DNA of 35,182 nucleotides from Palsa-883 sp035696165 (GTDB lineage Bacteria > Pseudomonadota > Alphaproteobacteria > Acetobacterales > Acetobacteraceae): the NCBI GenBank assembly GCA_035696165.1, contig DASRQX010000086.1:1-35182 (forward strand), read 5' to 3'. Shown here piece by piece: positions 23,552 through 31,925 of the stretch. A program made the position numbers and the translations under genes. Position 1 is the first letter of the stretch. Every line of letters begins with the position of its first letter. The notes beneath the pieces were generated by a model that searched no databases, was not told where the DNA came from, and saw nothing but the letters and a program-made list of their open reading frames with translations.

Positions 23552-24493
23552 ATGCGCGTTCTCGTCTGCCTCATTGCGATCTTCGCCGTCGGCGCGGCCC
23601 GGGCGGCACCGCCGCCGGACACCACGCCGCTTGTCGTCCAGCACGTGGCCGTCGGCGACTACGTTCATTTCGGGCAGGTCGCCATGACCACGCCGGCCAA
23701 TGCAGGTGACATCTCCAACCTGGGGATCATCGTCGGCGACGACGCCGTCGCCGTGATTGACACCGGCGGCAGCGTCAGCGTCGGGCGGCGTCTGCTGCTG
23801 GCGGTTCGCGGCATCACCGACAAGCCGATCCGCTACGTGATCAACACGCACGAGCACCCGGACCATGTCTTCGGCAATGCGGCTTTCGGGCCGGGTGTCA
23901 CCCCGGGCGTGACCTTTGTCGGACACCACAACCTGCCAACAGAGTTGGCAAAGCGCGGCGCGTATTATTTGCGTTCGTTTCACGACCAGCTTGGTGCGGC
24001 GGCCATTGCCGAGATCCGGATCATTCCGCCGACCCTGCTGGTGGACGATGAAACCACGCTGGACCTTGGCGACCGGCGGCTGCTGCTGACCGCGTGGACG
24101 CCGCCGGCCCATACGGCCTGCGACCTGACTGTGCTCGATGAGACCACCGGCGTGTTGTATTCCGGCGACCTGGTATTCCTGCAGCACCTGCCGGTGATCG
24201 ACGGCAGCCTGACCGGGTGGATTTCGCTGCTGCCGCGTCTGGCGCAATTGCGCGCCAAGGTCGTGGTTCCCGGGCACGGCCGTGTGGTGGCGCCGTGGCC
24301 GCAGGCGCTCGACGACGAGCGCCGTTACTTTACCGTCTTGGCCGACGATACGCGGCGGCTGATCGCGGCGGGCGCGCCTCTGGTGCGTGCGGTACCCGAA
24401 ATCGGCGGCTCCGAGCGCGACCACTGGCAATTGTTCGACGACTACAATCCGCGCAATGCGACCGTGGCGTTCAGCGAGCTTGAATGGCAGTAG
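23552..24493 (+). CDS. Quinoprotein-associated zinc metallohydrolase (SoxH-related)
   Basis: A 313-residue exported metallo-beta-lactamase-fold protein. Signal peptide 1-19 is followed by H100-E-H102-P-D104-H105 (THEHPDH), PAHTACD, YSGDLVF and PGHGRVV, a complete set of metal ligands. SoxH-related proteins of this type accompany quinoprotein dehydrogenases and are thought to work with a SoxYZ-like carrier, as encoded here at 26356-27177. The hydrolysed substrate is unknown. ATG 23552 has GGAG 8 nt upstream; GTG 23543 is an alternative. It diverges from xoxF, and its 3' end overlaps the pqqE 3' end on the other strand by 23 bp. Confidence 0.88.
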   Translation: MRVLVCLIAIFAVGAARAAPPPDTTPLVVQHVAVGDYVHFGQVAMTTPANAGDISNLGIIVGDDAVAVIDTGGSVSVGRRLLLAVRGITDKPIRYVINTHEHPDHVFGNAAFGPGVTPGVTFVGHHNLPTELAKRGAYYLRSFHDQLGAAAIAEIRIIPPTLLVDDETTLDLGDRRLLLTAWTPPAHTACDLTVLDETTGVLYSGDLVFLQHLPVIDGSLTGWISLLPRLAQLRAKVVVPGHGRVVAPWPQALDDERRYFTVLADDTRRLIAAGAPLVRAVPEIGGSERDHWQLFDDYNPRNATVAFSELEWQ

Positions 24494-25607
24494 CCGCGGC
24501 GCGCACCGGCCGGCCGCGATAGCTGTAGCGGATGTCAGCGTCCGTGGAATCCTGCTCCGCCAGTTCCAGCATGCGCGGGTGATGCGGCGACAACTCGCAG
24601 GCTGGATCAGTCGCGCCGGCGTCGCCGACGATGGCCAGTGCCTGGCAGCGACAGCCGCCGAAATCGATCTCGCGCAGCGCGCAGGATCGGCAAGGTTCCG
24701 CCATCCAGTCGGTGCCGCGGAATGACTGGAACGCCGGCGATTCCATCCAGATCGCCTGCAAGGGATGGTCGCGCACCGACCAGAACTCCAGGTTCGGAAT
24801 TGTCTCGGCGGCATGGCACGGCAGCACGCGGCCGGACGGCGTTACGTTCAACGAGCGGCGCGCCCAGCCGCCCATGCACGCCTTCGGCCGCCGCGCGTAA
24901 TAGTCCGGCACGACCAGGTCGATCACCAGGTGATCGGCATAGCGTGGGCGGATCCGTTCGACCTCCTGCATTGCCTGATGAACCTGAGCGCGTGTCGGCA
25001 TCAGTGACCGCCGATTGCGCAATGCCCACCCATAGTACTGCGCATGCGCGATCTCCACTCGCGCGGCGCCGACCGAAGCGGCCACGCCCACGAGCGCCGC
25101 AACATGGCCGATATTGGCACGGTGGATCACTGCATTGACGGTGAGCGCCATCCCGCATTCCACCACCGAGCGCGCGAACGCCAGCTTGCGGGCATGTGCG
25201 CCGGCATAGTCGGCAATGGTGTCGGCGTTCGCCGCATCTACGTCCTGCAGCGACACTTGGACGTGATCCAGCCCGAGCTCCTGCAACCGCCGCAGGCGCG
25301 CAAGGTCGAGCCCGATGGCTGAGGTGATCAGGTTGGTGTACAGGCCGGCCGCGTGCGCGGCAGCAACGATTTCCGCCAGGTCGCGGCGCGACGCCGGTTC
25401 ACCGCCGGACAGGTGCACTTGCAGCACGCCCAGTGCGGCGGCCTCGCGAAACACCCGGGCCCAGGTTGCGGCGTCCAGTTCGTCCGCATGAGGTTCCAGC
25501 GCCAGCGGGTTCGAGCAATACGGACATGCCAGGGGGCAGCGATGTGTCAGCTCAGCCAACAGTCCGAGTGGCGGGGGAACATCCGGCCTGGCGTGCGGCG
25601 CGGTCAA
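24471..25607 (-). CDS. pqqE: PqqE, radical SAM enzyme of PQQ biosynthesis
   Basis: A 378-residue radical SAM/SPASM enzyme that links Glu and Tyr of PqqA by a carbon-carbon bond, the first step of PQQ assembly. The SAM cluster motif is C24-x3-C28-x2-C31 (RCPLACPYCSNPL), followed by LSGGEP. The C-terminal SPASM domain has Cys residues in KACMGGW, VLPCHAAE and EPCRSCALREIDFGGCRCQ. The start is TTG 25607, sharing bases with the pqqD stop (TTGA), which fits translational coupling and leaves the conserved LAELTHRC block near the N-terminus. The tail after residue 350 is variable. Confidence 0.95.
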   Translation of the reverse strand: MTAPHARPDVPPPLGLLAELTHRCPLACPYCSNPLALEPHADELDAATWARVFREAAALGVLQVHLSGGEPASRRDLAEIVAAAHAAGLYTNLITSAIGLDLARLRRLQELGLDHVQVSLQDVDAANADTIADYAGAHARKLAFARSVVECGMALTVNAVIHRANIGHVAALVGVAASVGAARVEIAHAQYYGWALRNRRSLMPTRAQVHQAMQEVERIRPRYADHLVIDLVVPDYYARRPKACMGGWARRSLNVTPSGRVLPCHAAETIPNLEFWSVRDHPLQAIWMESPAFQSFRGTDWMAEPCRSCALREIDFGGCRCQALAIVGDAGATDPACELSPHHPRMLELAEQDSTDADIRYSYRGRPVRAAATAIQAR

Positions 25608-25900
25608 GCGGCCAGCATCCGCTTCGCCACCAACTCGACCAACATGTCGGCCACGTCGCCGGCGATCTCGGCGCGATCGGCGGTGTATAGCGCGGCGAGT
25701 TCATCAACAATCTGGGCGATGGTCCGGCTGCCGTCACAGCGGCGCAAAATCTCGCTGGCGGGCCCTTCGGTCTCGATGACCCGCTCGGGGCCGAGCAGCA
25801 CCCAGGCGTTGCGCGTCGTGTCGAAATGCAGGCGCACGCCGGGCGCCAGCCTAGGGCGTTCCGGCAGGTTCGGATGCTCGCTGTCATGCATTGGCCGCAT
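25604..25900 (-). CDS. pqqD: PqqD, PqqA peptide chaperone
   Basis: A 98-residue RiPP recognition-element protein that presents PqqA to PqqE. The family shows in RPRLAPGVRLHFDTTRNAWVLLGPERV, DGSRTIAQIVDELAALY and the C-terminal VADMLVELVAKRML. ATG 25900 is the annotated start; ATG 25891 (MHDSEHPN) is equally possible, since neither has a strong ribosome-binding site. It is coupled to pqqE by TTGA overlap. The usual order pqqA-B-C-D-E is interrupted here: pqqB and pqqC lie 2 kb away on the opposite strand. Confidence 0.93.
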   Translation of the reverse strand: MRPMHDSEHPNLPERPRLAPGVRLHFDTTRNAWVLLGPERVIETEGPASEILRRCDGSRTIAQIVDELAALYTADRAEIAGDVADMLVELVAKRMLAA

Positions 25901-26064
25901 CCGGTGCGACGGCGTACACTGGCGCGGCCGCCTACCGCAGGTCGGTTGGAGTCACCGCTGTGCAAGCCGAGCGGGGTCGCCGGTCAACCCCGAGAGACGT
26001 TCGACGTCGCCCGGTCGATCCGTGTCGCTCGGCCTGCCAATCGTGGGGACGGAGCCGCGAACTG

Positions 26065-26142
26065 CTACAGCGTTGCGGCGACGTAGCAGTTGATTTCCAT
26101 TCCGATGCAAATCTCGCGAAGCTTTGGGCGGGTCCAGGCCAT
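26065..26142 (-). CDS. pqqA: PqqA, precursor peptide of PQQ
   Basis: A 25-residue peptide that is the backbone substrate of PQQ. It begins MAWTRPKLREICIGMEI and contains the required Glu and Tyr in E-I-N-C-Y, the two residues that PqqE cross-links, followed by VAATL. ATG 26142 has GAGGAG 8 nt upstream, a strong site fitting a highly expressed peptide. It is too short for most gene callers. A 164-bp gap separates it from pqqD, where pqqB and pqqC would usually be. Confidence 0.95.
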   Translation of the reverse strand: MAWTRPKLREICIGMEINCYVAATL

Positions 26143-26355
26143 CTTTGTGTCTCCTCGTTCTTGGTCGATGCGCAGGAGCGCTGGGGCGGCTGCGGAGCTA
26201 ACCTGGGAACGCTAGCAGACCGGGACGGGCGTCGTCCACTACCCCGGTTCGTCCCCACCAATTCGTCTAGGAGCGCGCCTGGACATGATGATATGCTGGT
26301 TCAGCCGATGAGTGAACCAAGGCCCACGGATCGCATTGCCAAGGTGGGAGCGGCC

Positions 26356-27177
26356 ATGAACACGCAACCGAGATTGCATCGTCGAACCTTTCTGGCGCTC
26401 GTGGCGGTCTGTGCCGCGGCGCGGCGTGCGGCAGCGCAGACGCCGCCCGGCGAGGGCTCTTGGCCTGCGTTGGCTGCACAGATATTCTCCGGGCGGCCGG
26501 TTCAGGACGGCGCCGCGATCCTGGGGATCGATGCACCCTATCGCGCGGAAGACGCAGCGCTGGTCCCGGTCGGTCTGCGCAGCTTGCTGGCGGCCGATGA
26601 CAACCGCCAAGTGCGTCGCATCACATTGGTGATCGACGAGAACCCGTCGCCGCTCGCGGCGGTGTTCTCGCCAACCCCCGCAAGCGGGCTGCGTTCCCTG
26701 TCCACGCGGGTGCGCATCGACGATTACACCAACGTGCACGCCGTTGCCGAACTGAGCGACGGTCAGCTCTATGCCGCGGCACGCTTCGTCAAGGCAGCCG
26801 GCGGCTGTTCGGCCCCGGCGGCGAAGCTGGAGGCGGATGCAATCCCGCTCGGCACCATGCGATTCCGGCAGTTTCCTGCGGCAGAAGGCGCCGCACCGGG
26901 GCTGCGCGAGGCGCAATTGCTGATCCGGCACCCGAACTATACCGGCATGCAGATGGACCAGCTCACCAGGCTTTACGTACCGGCGCATTTCGTCAATTCG
27001 GTGCGCATTTGGCAGGGCGACGACCTGCTGCTGGCGATCGAGGGTGGCATCTCGATTTCGGAGAACCCCGCATTCCGTTTCGACTACCGGCCGAACGGCG
27101 CCGCCAGCTTCCGTGCGCAGATCGATGACAGTGAGGGCAAATCGTTCAAACAAGAGTGGCCGGTAGCGCGCGTTTAA
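26356..27177 (+). CDS. Quinoprotein-associated SoxYZ-like fusion carrier protein
   Basis: A 273-residue exported protein with a twin-arginine-type start (HRRTFLALVAV). The N-terminal SoxY-like domain (about residues 35-150) ends in GGC151, which recalls the C-terminal GGCGG swinging-arm Cys of SoxY but here is internal. A SoxZ-like domain follows: RHPNYTGMQMDQLTRLYVPA, VRIWQGDDLLLAIEGGISIS and FRFDYRPNGAASFRAQI. The fusion is a known type found beside PQQ dehydrogenases. Its partner is presumably the SoxH-like hydrolase at 23552-24493. The cargo is unknown. ATG 26356 has GGGAG 5 nt upstream. Confidence 0.88.
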   Translation: MNTQPRLHRRTFLALVAVCAAARRAAAQTPPGEGSWPALAAQIFSGRPVQDGAAILGIDAPYRAEDAALVPVGLRSLLAADDNRQVRRITLVIDENPSPLAAVFSPTPASGLRSLSTRVRIDDYTNVHAVAELSDGQLYAAARFVKAAGGCSAPAAKLEADAIPLGTMRFRQFPAAEGAAPGLREAQLLIRHPNYTGMQMDQLTRLYVPAHFVNSVRIWQGDDLLLAIEGGISISENPAFRFDYRPNGAASFRAQIDDSEGKSFKQEWPVARV

Positions 27178-27196
27178 GGGCTCGACCACCACGGCG

Positions 27197-27553
27197 TCAG
27201 AAGCAGCGGACTTCGGCCTCGGCCTGCGCCTCATCGAGATCGCCCACAATGTTGTTGGTGAGTGCGCTGCGGAATTCCGCGCCGAGATACCCGCCGGCGG
27301 AGCGGCGCATCCGCAAGACGGTCTCGGCCTTTTCGTAGTTCTCGTAAGGCAGCAGGGAGGCGATCACATCGATGGCGCAGGAGCAGTGTTGCAGCGCCTC
27401 CTGGTTGCCGCCATTTGTCGCCATGCAGGCAAACACGAACTCGGCACGGGCAGCGGTTGGGTAGTCGTTGCTATCCGCCGCGCTGCCTGATTGCGCGAAG
27501 GGCGCGCTGCACAGTGCCAGCAACAAACCGGCTCGGCGGAGGATGGATGCCAT
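27197..27553 (-). CDS. Small secreted cysteine protein in the PQQ region
   Basis: A 118-residue protein: signal peptide about 1-26 (ending GSAA), then four Cys in the mature part: C43 (VFACMATN), C57 and C59 (HCSCAIDVIASLLPYENY) and C117 at the C-terminus (VRCF). A small helical, disulfide-linked protein is likely. I recall similar proteins beside PQQ/methanol genes, but no function is known. Start ATG 27553; the upstream frame to 27760 lacks support. It is convergent with the SoxYZ-like gene (19 bp between stops) and divergent from pqqB. Confidence 0.75.
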   Translation of the reverse strand: MASILRRAGLLLALCSAPFAQSGSAADSNDYPTAARAEFVFACMATNGGNQEALQHCSCAIDVIASLLPYENYEKAETVLRMRRSAGGYLGAEFRSALTNNIVGDLDEAQAEAEVRCF

Positions 27554-27819
27554 GCGAAGCCCCGCGGTCAGGTCTTGCGAGTTATAATGCCCGACTGGCG
27601 GACAGAGTGCCACACTTGCATTGACCGCGCATGAGCCGGCCGATAGGTTTTCGATTAACGCTCTACAAAGTGTGCGTGGGGGATCGTCACATGGCGTGGC
27701 AACTGCGAAGATGATCGACAACGCGCCGGGCGCCGAGATCAACTTGTGCACCGGTGCCAAACCGGAGTGATCATGCGCCGCGCCACGTCCGCGACGCGGC
27801 CAACCGGGGGATCGGACCC

Positions 27820-28740
27820 ATGCAAGCGCGAGTTCTCGGCGCCGCTGCCGGCGGTGGCTTCCCGCAGTGGAATTCGAACGCTGACGGGTGCCGACGGGCG
27901 CGGGCCGGGGACCCGCATGCCACGCCGCGCACGCAGGCCTCGGTCGCCGTCAGCGCCGACGGCGACCGGTGGTTCCTGTTCAACGCGTCGCCGGACCTGC
28001 GCCAGCAGATCGAGGCGGCGCCATGCCTGCGCCCGCGCCACGGCCCGCGCTCTTCGCCGATTGCCGGCGTCGTTCTGACCGGTGGCGATGTGGATGCGAT
28101 CGCCGGGTTGTTGACGTTGCGTGAGCGTCATGCATTCACCGTCTACGGCACCGCCCGAATTCTCCAGATACTGGATGCAAACCCGATCTTCGAGGTGCTG
28201 GCACGCGACGTGGTCGCACGGCAGTGCGTTGCAGTCGGCACACCGACGATGCTGACGTTGCCGGATGGATCGCCGAGCGGTCTTGTCGTGGAATTGTTTG
28301 CGGTCCCCGGCAAGGTGCCGCTCTACCTCGAGGATTCCAGCGTGTCGCCACCCATTGTCGAGGGCGAAGAAACTGTTGGCGCGGCGATCAGCGACGGCTA
28401 CCGCAGCTGCTATTTCATCCCCGGCTGCGCAGGGATGACCAGCACGCTTGCGCAACGTCTGGAACGCGCGGACCTGGTGTTGTTCGACGGCACGCTGTGG
28501 ACCGATGACGAGATGCTACGCGCAGGCCTAGGCGGCAAGACAGGATCGCGCATGGGACACATGAGCGTCAGCGGGCCGAGCGGCACGCTGAGCGCCTTCC
28601 GCATGCTCGGCATTCGGCGAAAAATCATGCTGCATATCAACAACTCCAACCCGATATTGCTGGACGACTCGCCTGAACGGGCCGCGGTGGAGGCAGCAGG
28701 TTGGGAAGTCGCATACGACGGAATGGAGATCCAGTTATGA
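27820..28740 (+). CDS. pqqB: PqqB, PQQ biosynthesis metallo-beta-lactamase-fold oxygenase
   Basis: A 306-residue cytoplasmic protein with the PqqB start ARVLGAAAGGGFPQWN and later LFNASPDLRQQI, VVLTGGDVDAIAGLLTLRE, YFIPGCAGMT, LFDGTLWTDDEM and MGHMSVSGPSG. PqqB acts on the cross-linked Glu-Tyr intermediate, hydroxylating the tyrosine before PqqC. Start ATG 27820 was chosen because MQARVLGAAAGGG matches the family; upstream extension to 27754 is unsupported. It shares 4 bp with pqqC (ATGA). Confidence 0.95.
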   Translation: MQARVLGAAAGGGFPQWNSNADGCRRARAGDPHATPRTQASVAVSADGDRWFLFNASPDLRQQIEAAPCLRPRHGPRSSPIAGVVLTGGDVDAIAGLLTLRERHAFTVYGTARILQILDANPIFEVLARDVVARQCVAVGTPTMLTLPDGSPSGLVVELFAVPGKVPLYLEDSSVSPPIVEGEETVGAAISDGYRSCYFIPGCAGMTSTLAQRLERADLVLFDGTLWTDDEMLRAGLGGKTGSRMGHMSVSGPSGTLSAFRMLGIRRKIMLHINNSNPILLDDSPERAAVEAAGWEVAYDGMEIQL

Positions 28741-29468
28741 GCCCCCACGTGGTGTCACCGGATGAACTCGAAGCCGCGTTGCGGCAGATCGGCGCCGAGC
28801 GGTATCACTCGCTGCATCCGTTTCATAAGCTGATGTACCAGGGAAAGCTCAACCGCGGGCAGCTCCAGGCCTGGGCGCTCAACCGCTACTATTACCAATG
28901 CCGCATTCCGGCCAAGGATGCGACGTTGATCGCGCGGCTGCCGACGCCGGAATTGCGCCGCGTGTGGCGACGGCGGCTGCATGACCATGACGGTGACGAA
29001 CCCAATACCGGCGGCATCGCGCGGTGGCTGCGGCTGACCGATGGGTTGGGGCTCGACCGCGACTATGTTGTTTCCACCGTGGGTCTGCTGCCGATCACGC
29101 GGTTCGCCGTCGACGCGTATGTGGACATCGTGCGCGACCGGTCGATCCTGGAAGGGATTGCGTCGTGCCTGACGGAACTTTTTTCGCCGACGATCATTGC
29201 CGAACGTGTCGGAGGGATGCTGGCGAATTATGATTTCATCACCGCGGACACGCTCGATTATTTCAGGCCGCGGCTGGACCAGGCACCGATGGATGCCGAG
29301 TTTGCCCTCGCGTATGTCAAGCAGCATGCGTGTACGGCGGAACAGCAGGAAGCGGTGCAGGCGGTGCTGCGCACGAAGTGCGATATCCTGTGGGCCATGC
29401 TCGATGCGCTGCATCTGGCTTATGTCGAGCCGAGGATGATCCCGCCCGGCTCGTTTGTGCCGGAGTGA
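28737..29468 (+). CDS. pqqC: PqqC, pyrroloquinoline-quinone synthase
   Basis: A 243-residue cofactor-less oxidase that makes the final ring closure and eight-electron oxidation to PQQ. Recognised by RYHSLHPFHKLMYQGKLNRGQLQAWALNRYYYQ-type sequence near residues 20-55, RIPAKDATL, HDHDGDE and the C-terminal half with ELFSPTIIAERV and LDYFRPRLDQAP. ATG 28737 overlaps the pqqB stop (ATGA), indicating translational coupling. Length is normal for the family. It converges with the ABC importer operon. Confidence 0.95.
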   Translation: MSPHVVSPDELEAALRQIGAERYHSLHPFHKLMYQGKLNRGQLQAWALNRYYYQCRIPAKDATLIARLPTPELRRVWRRRLHDHDGDEPNTGGIARWLRLTDGLGLDRDYVVSTVGLLPITRFAVDAYVDIVRDRSILEGIASCLTELFSPTIIAERVGGMLANYDFITADTLDYFRPRLDQAPMDAEFALAYVKQHACTAEQQEAVQAVLRTKCDILWAMLDALHLAYVEPRMIPPGSFVPE

Positions 29469-29521
29469 GGGGTGAAATATCTTTTTCGTCTCCGCTTGAG
29501 GGGGAGGGGGAGAAGTTGAAG

Positions 29522-30196
29522 CTACGGCATCGGGTCGGGACGTCGCAACGGCTGCGGAACGATGATTTCCTGCAGCACCCGCGTCGGCCGTTCGCCGAGC
29601 AGCAAAACACGGTCGGCGAGTTCGGCGGCCTCGGCGCGATCGTGGGTCACCAGTAGTGCGGCCGTGGAACGTGCCCGCCAGGCGTTCAGCAGCAGTTCCC
29701 GGCTGCGCGCGGCCATCGCCGGGTCGAGCGAGACAAACGGTTCGTCCAGCAGAACGAGTTGCGGGGCGATTGCGAAGGCACGCGCGATCGCCACACGACG
29801 CGCCATGCCTAGCGACAGCGTTGACGGGAACGCCTCGCTGAATGCCGCGAGATCCAGGGTGCGCAGCAAGGCATCGGCAAGCTCCGGGTCTTCGCTCCGC
29901 TGCGCCAACAGAAGGTTCTGGCGCACGGTGCGCCAGGGCAGCAGGCGCGGCTCCTGGAATACCGTGCCGATGCGCGGCATCGCAGCGCCACACCAGTCGA
30001 GCGTACCCTGAAAATCGGTGTCCAGGTTGCCGACAATCCGCAGGAGAGTCGTCTTACCACAGCCGGACGGGCCGACCAGCGCAACGATTTCGCGTGCGCC
30101 GAGCGCAATATCGATCCGGCCCAGAACCGGCAACTCGCCGCGGTCGGTGCTGAAGGATTTGCCCTGGATGTGCAGTCGCAGGATCATCTCCGCCAT
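29522..30196 (-). CDS. ABC ATP-binding protein, nitrate/sulfonate/taurine type
   Basis: A 224-residue ATPase: Walker A GPSGCGKTT, Q-loop VFQEPRLLPWRT (the PRLLPW signature of NrtD/SsuB/TauB importers), Walker B LVLLDEPF and switch His in LLVTHDRAEA. The ABC signature is LSLGMARR instead of LSGGQ, a variation also seen in some importers of this group. Start ATG 30196 overlaps the permease stop by 13 nt; ATG 30187 is an alternative. It is the last gene of the SBP-permease-ATPase operon. Confidence 0.9.
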   Translation of the reverse strand: MAEMILRLHIQGKSFSTDRGELPVLGRIDIALGAREIVALVGPSGCGKTTLLRIVGNLDTDFQGTLDWCGAAMPRIGTVFQEPRLLPWRTVRQNLLLAQRSEDPELADALLRTLDLAAFSEAFPSTLSLGMARRVAIARAFAIAPQLVLLDEPFVSLDPAMAARSRELLLNAWRARSTAALLVTHDRAEAAELADRVLLLGERPTRVLQEIIVPQPLRRPDPMP

Positions 30197-30954
30197 CGTG
30201 TCGCCCGGCGTTCCAGCGGCTGCAGGACGACCCATTCGATCATCTGAACGACCAGGATGAAGGCAAACGTGTACGCCAGGATCAGGGTCACATCGAACAA
30301 CTGGAAATAGATCTCGATCTGGAAACCGACGCCGTTGCTGCGGCCGAGCAGCTCGACGACCAGAACGATCTTCCAGATCAACGCTAGACCGGAACGAGAT
30401 GCGGCAAAGATGTAAGGTGCGAGTTGCGGCAGGGTCACGTGCCACAGCGTACGCCAGCGTGACATGTGGAAGCTCTCGGCCATTTCGGCAAGCGCGGGAT
30501 CAAGCGCGCGGGCGCCCTCGCGCAGAGTGACCACGGTGGTCGGCAGCTTGTTCAGCGCGACCGCCGCGATGGCGGCGATTTCGTTCAGACCGAACCAGAC
30601 ATAGATCAACACGATCACAACGAGCGCTGGCAGGTTCAGCAACACCGTCACCGCGTTGTCGAGCAAAAGATCGAGCCGCCGCCAACGTCCCATCGCGATG
30701 CCGATTGAGCTGCCCAGCAGCAGCGACAGGGTGAAGGCGGCCGCGACACGGCCCAGTGTGATGGCCAGGTTCCACGGCAGCGCCCCGGAGATGGTCTGCT
30801 GCAGCATGGCGCGCAGAACGGACGTCACCGTTGGCAGCAGCCGGCTTTCGGCGAGAATGGCGGCGATCTGCCAGGCAAGCAGAAACACGAGCGCCGAGAC
30901 CAGCCGTGTCGGCAGTTCCCAACCGATCCGAATTGCTAGGCGTCTGCTTGCCAA
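30184..30954 (-). CDS. ABC permease, nitrate/sulfonate/taurine type
   Basis: About 256 residues with six hydrophobic segments: LVSALVFLLAWQIAAIL, FTLSLLLGSSIGIAMG, AVTVLLNLPALVVIVLIYVW, IAAIAAVALNKL and a C-terminal TLILAYTFAFILVVQMIEW. The cytoplasmic EAA loop (EMAESFHMSRWRTLWHVTLPQ) is diagnostic for importer permeases. The start is unclear: TTG 30954 gives a sensible N-terminus, and overlaps the binding-protein end by 19 nt. The longer frame to 31251 is a shadow of that gene. Confidence 0.88.
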   Translation of the reverse strand: MASRRLAIRIGWELPTRLVSALVFLLAWQIAAILAESRLLPTVTSVLRAMLQQTISGALPWNLAITLGRVAAAFTLSLLLGSSIGIAMGRWRRLDLLLDNAVTVLLNLPALVVIVLIYVWFGLNEIAAIAAVALNKLPTTVVTLREGARALDPALAEMAESFHMSRWRTLWHVTLPQLAPYIFAASRSGLALIWKIVLVVELLGRSNGVGFQIEIYFQLFDVTLILAYTFAFILVVQMIEWVVLQPLERRATRWRR

Positions 30955-31925
30955 GTGATCGGCCAGAAGGTTCCCGGTGGCACTGCGCTGATCGGTCCGA
31001 TGAGGTCCGGGCCGCCGATCCTTGCCAAAAGCTCGAAGAGCTGGCCGGCGGCGCGACGTTCCGGCTCGCCCCAGCGCCGCGGAATGCCGCGCCTGTACCA
31101 GTCGCGCAGTCGATCCAGCTCGGCATCGTCCGCGGCACCGGTCAGCGGCTTCAGGCGTTGCCACTCGGCATCCGATGTCGCCAGGATGGTGCGCGCCTGG
31201 CGCGAGGCGGCGACGAAGCCATCGATCAGCGCGGGGTTCTGCGTGGCCCAATGCTGCGCGAACGTGTAGCCGATGTAGGGTACACCGGAGGCGATGCCCA
31301 GCGCGCTGACCGCGTCTTCCACGGCAAGGATGCGGCGCGCACCGGCGGCCTCGGCCTTCGCCGCGAACGGCCAGTAAGTCAGCAGCGCATCCAGACGTCC
31401 GGACTTCATCTGCTCCGCAAGCAACGGCGGCGGCCCGAAGCTCTTGTTCGATTTGGTGTCGAGGTCAATTCCGTGGTGCAGCGACGCGTAGGCACGCAGG
31501 ATGAGCCAGCTCTTGTCGAGCGGACTGCCGGCGATGCCGAGCGTATGGCCCGGCAGATCGGACACGCTGCGCACCGGCGAATTGGCCGGCGCGATCAACG
31601 CCCCCACTGCGTTGGAGAACGGGACGAAGGTCCAATCCGCTCCGGCACCGCGCTGGCGTGCCACCCACAGCCAGTCCACCACGATCATGTCAACCTGACC
31701 GGACTGCAAGGCAACCTGGGCGGCTTGCGCGGTGGCGAGTTCCCTTGGCTCGACCGCAATGTGCGCGGCCGCATCCAGCGCATGGTGTCGGATGACATCG
31801 ATTTCCCACGACATGGTGCCGAAGCGCAGCGTACCGACGCGGATTGGCGGTATCGGCTCGCCCCGAAGCGGCGTGGCAGCGGCTGAAAGGGTCGCGCCCA
31901 GCAACATGCGTCGCGCAATACGCAT
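30936..31925 (-). CDS. Periplasmic substrate-binding protein, SsuA/TauA/NrtA-like
   Basis: A 329-residue protein with signal sequence (RIARRMLLGATLSAAATPLRG), then IRVGTLRFGTMSWEIDVI, QVDMIVVDWLWVARQ, LPGHTLGIAGSPLDKSWLI and SGRLDALLTYWPFAAKAEAAG, all usual for this class. GGGAGG lies 7 nt upstream of ATG 31925. As first gene of an ABC import operon adjoining pqqBC it is an interesting candidate for uptake of a compound tied to PQQ-dependent oxidation, but the ligand is not known. I recall PQQ loci with similar genes, where the SBP replaced other transporters. Confidence 0.9.
   Translation of the reverse strand: MRIARRMLLGATLSAAATPLRGEPIPPIRVGTLRFGTMSWEIDVIRHHALDAAAHIAVEPRELATAQAAQVALQSGQVDMIVVDWLWVARQRGAGADWTFVPFSNAVGALIAPANSPVRSVSDLPGHTLGIAGSPLDKSWLILRAYASLHHGIDLDTKSNKSFGPPPLLAEQMKSGRLDALLTYWPFAAKAEAAGARRILAVEDAVSALGIASGVPYIGYTFAQHWATQNPALIDGFVAASRQARTILATSDAEWQRLKPLTGAADDAELDRLRDWYRRGIPRRWGEPERRAAGQLFELLARIGGPDLIGPISAVPPGTFWPITWQADA

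Noticed and set aside
23408..24814. 468-residue minus-strand open frame
   Set aside because: It is the shadow of the metallohydrolase, and overlaps pqqE in another frame.
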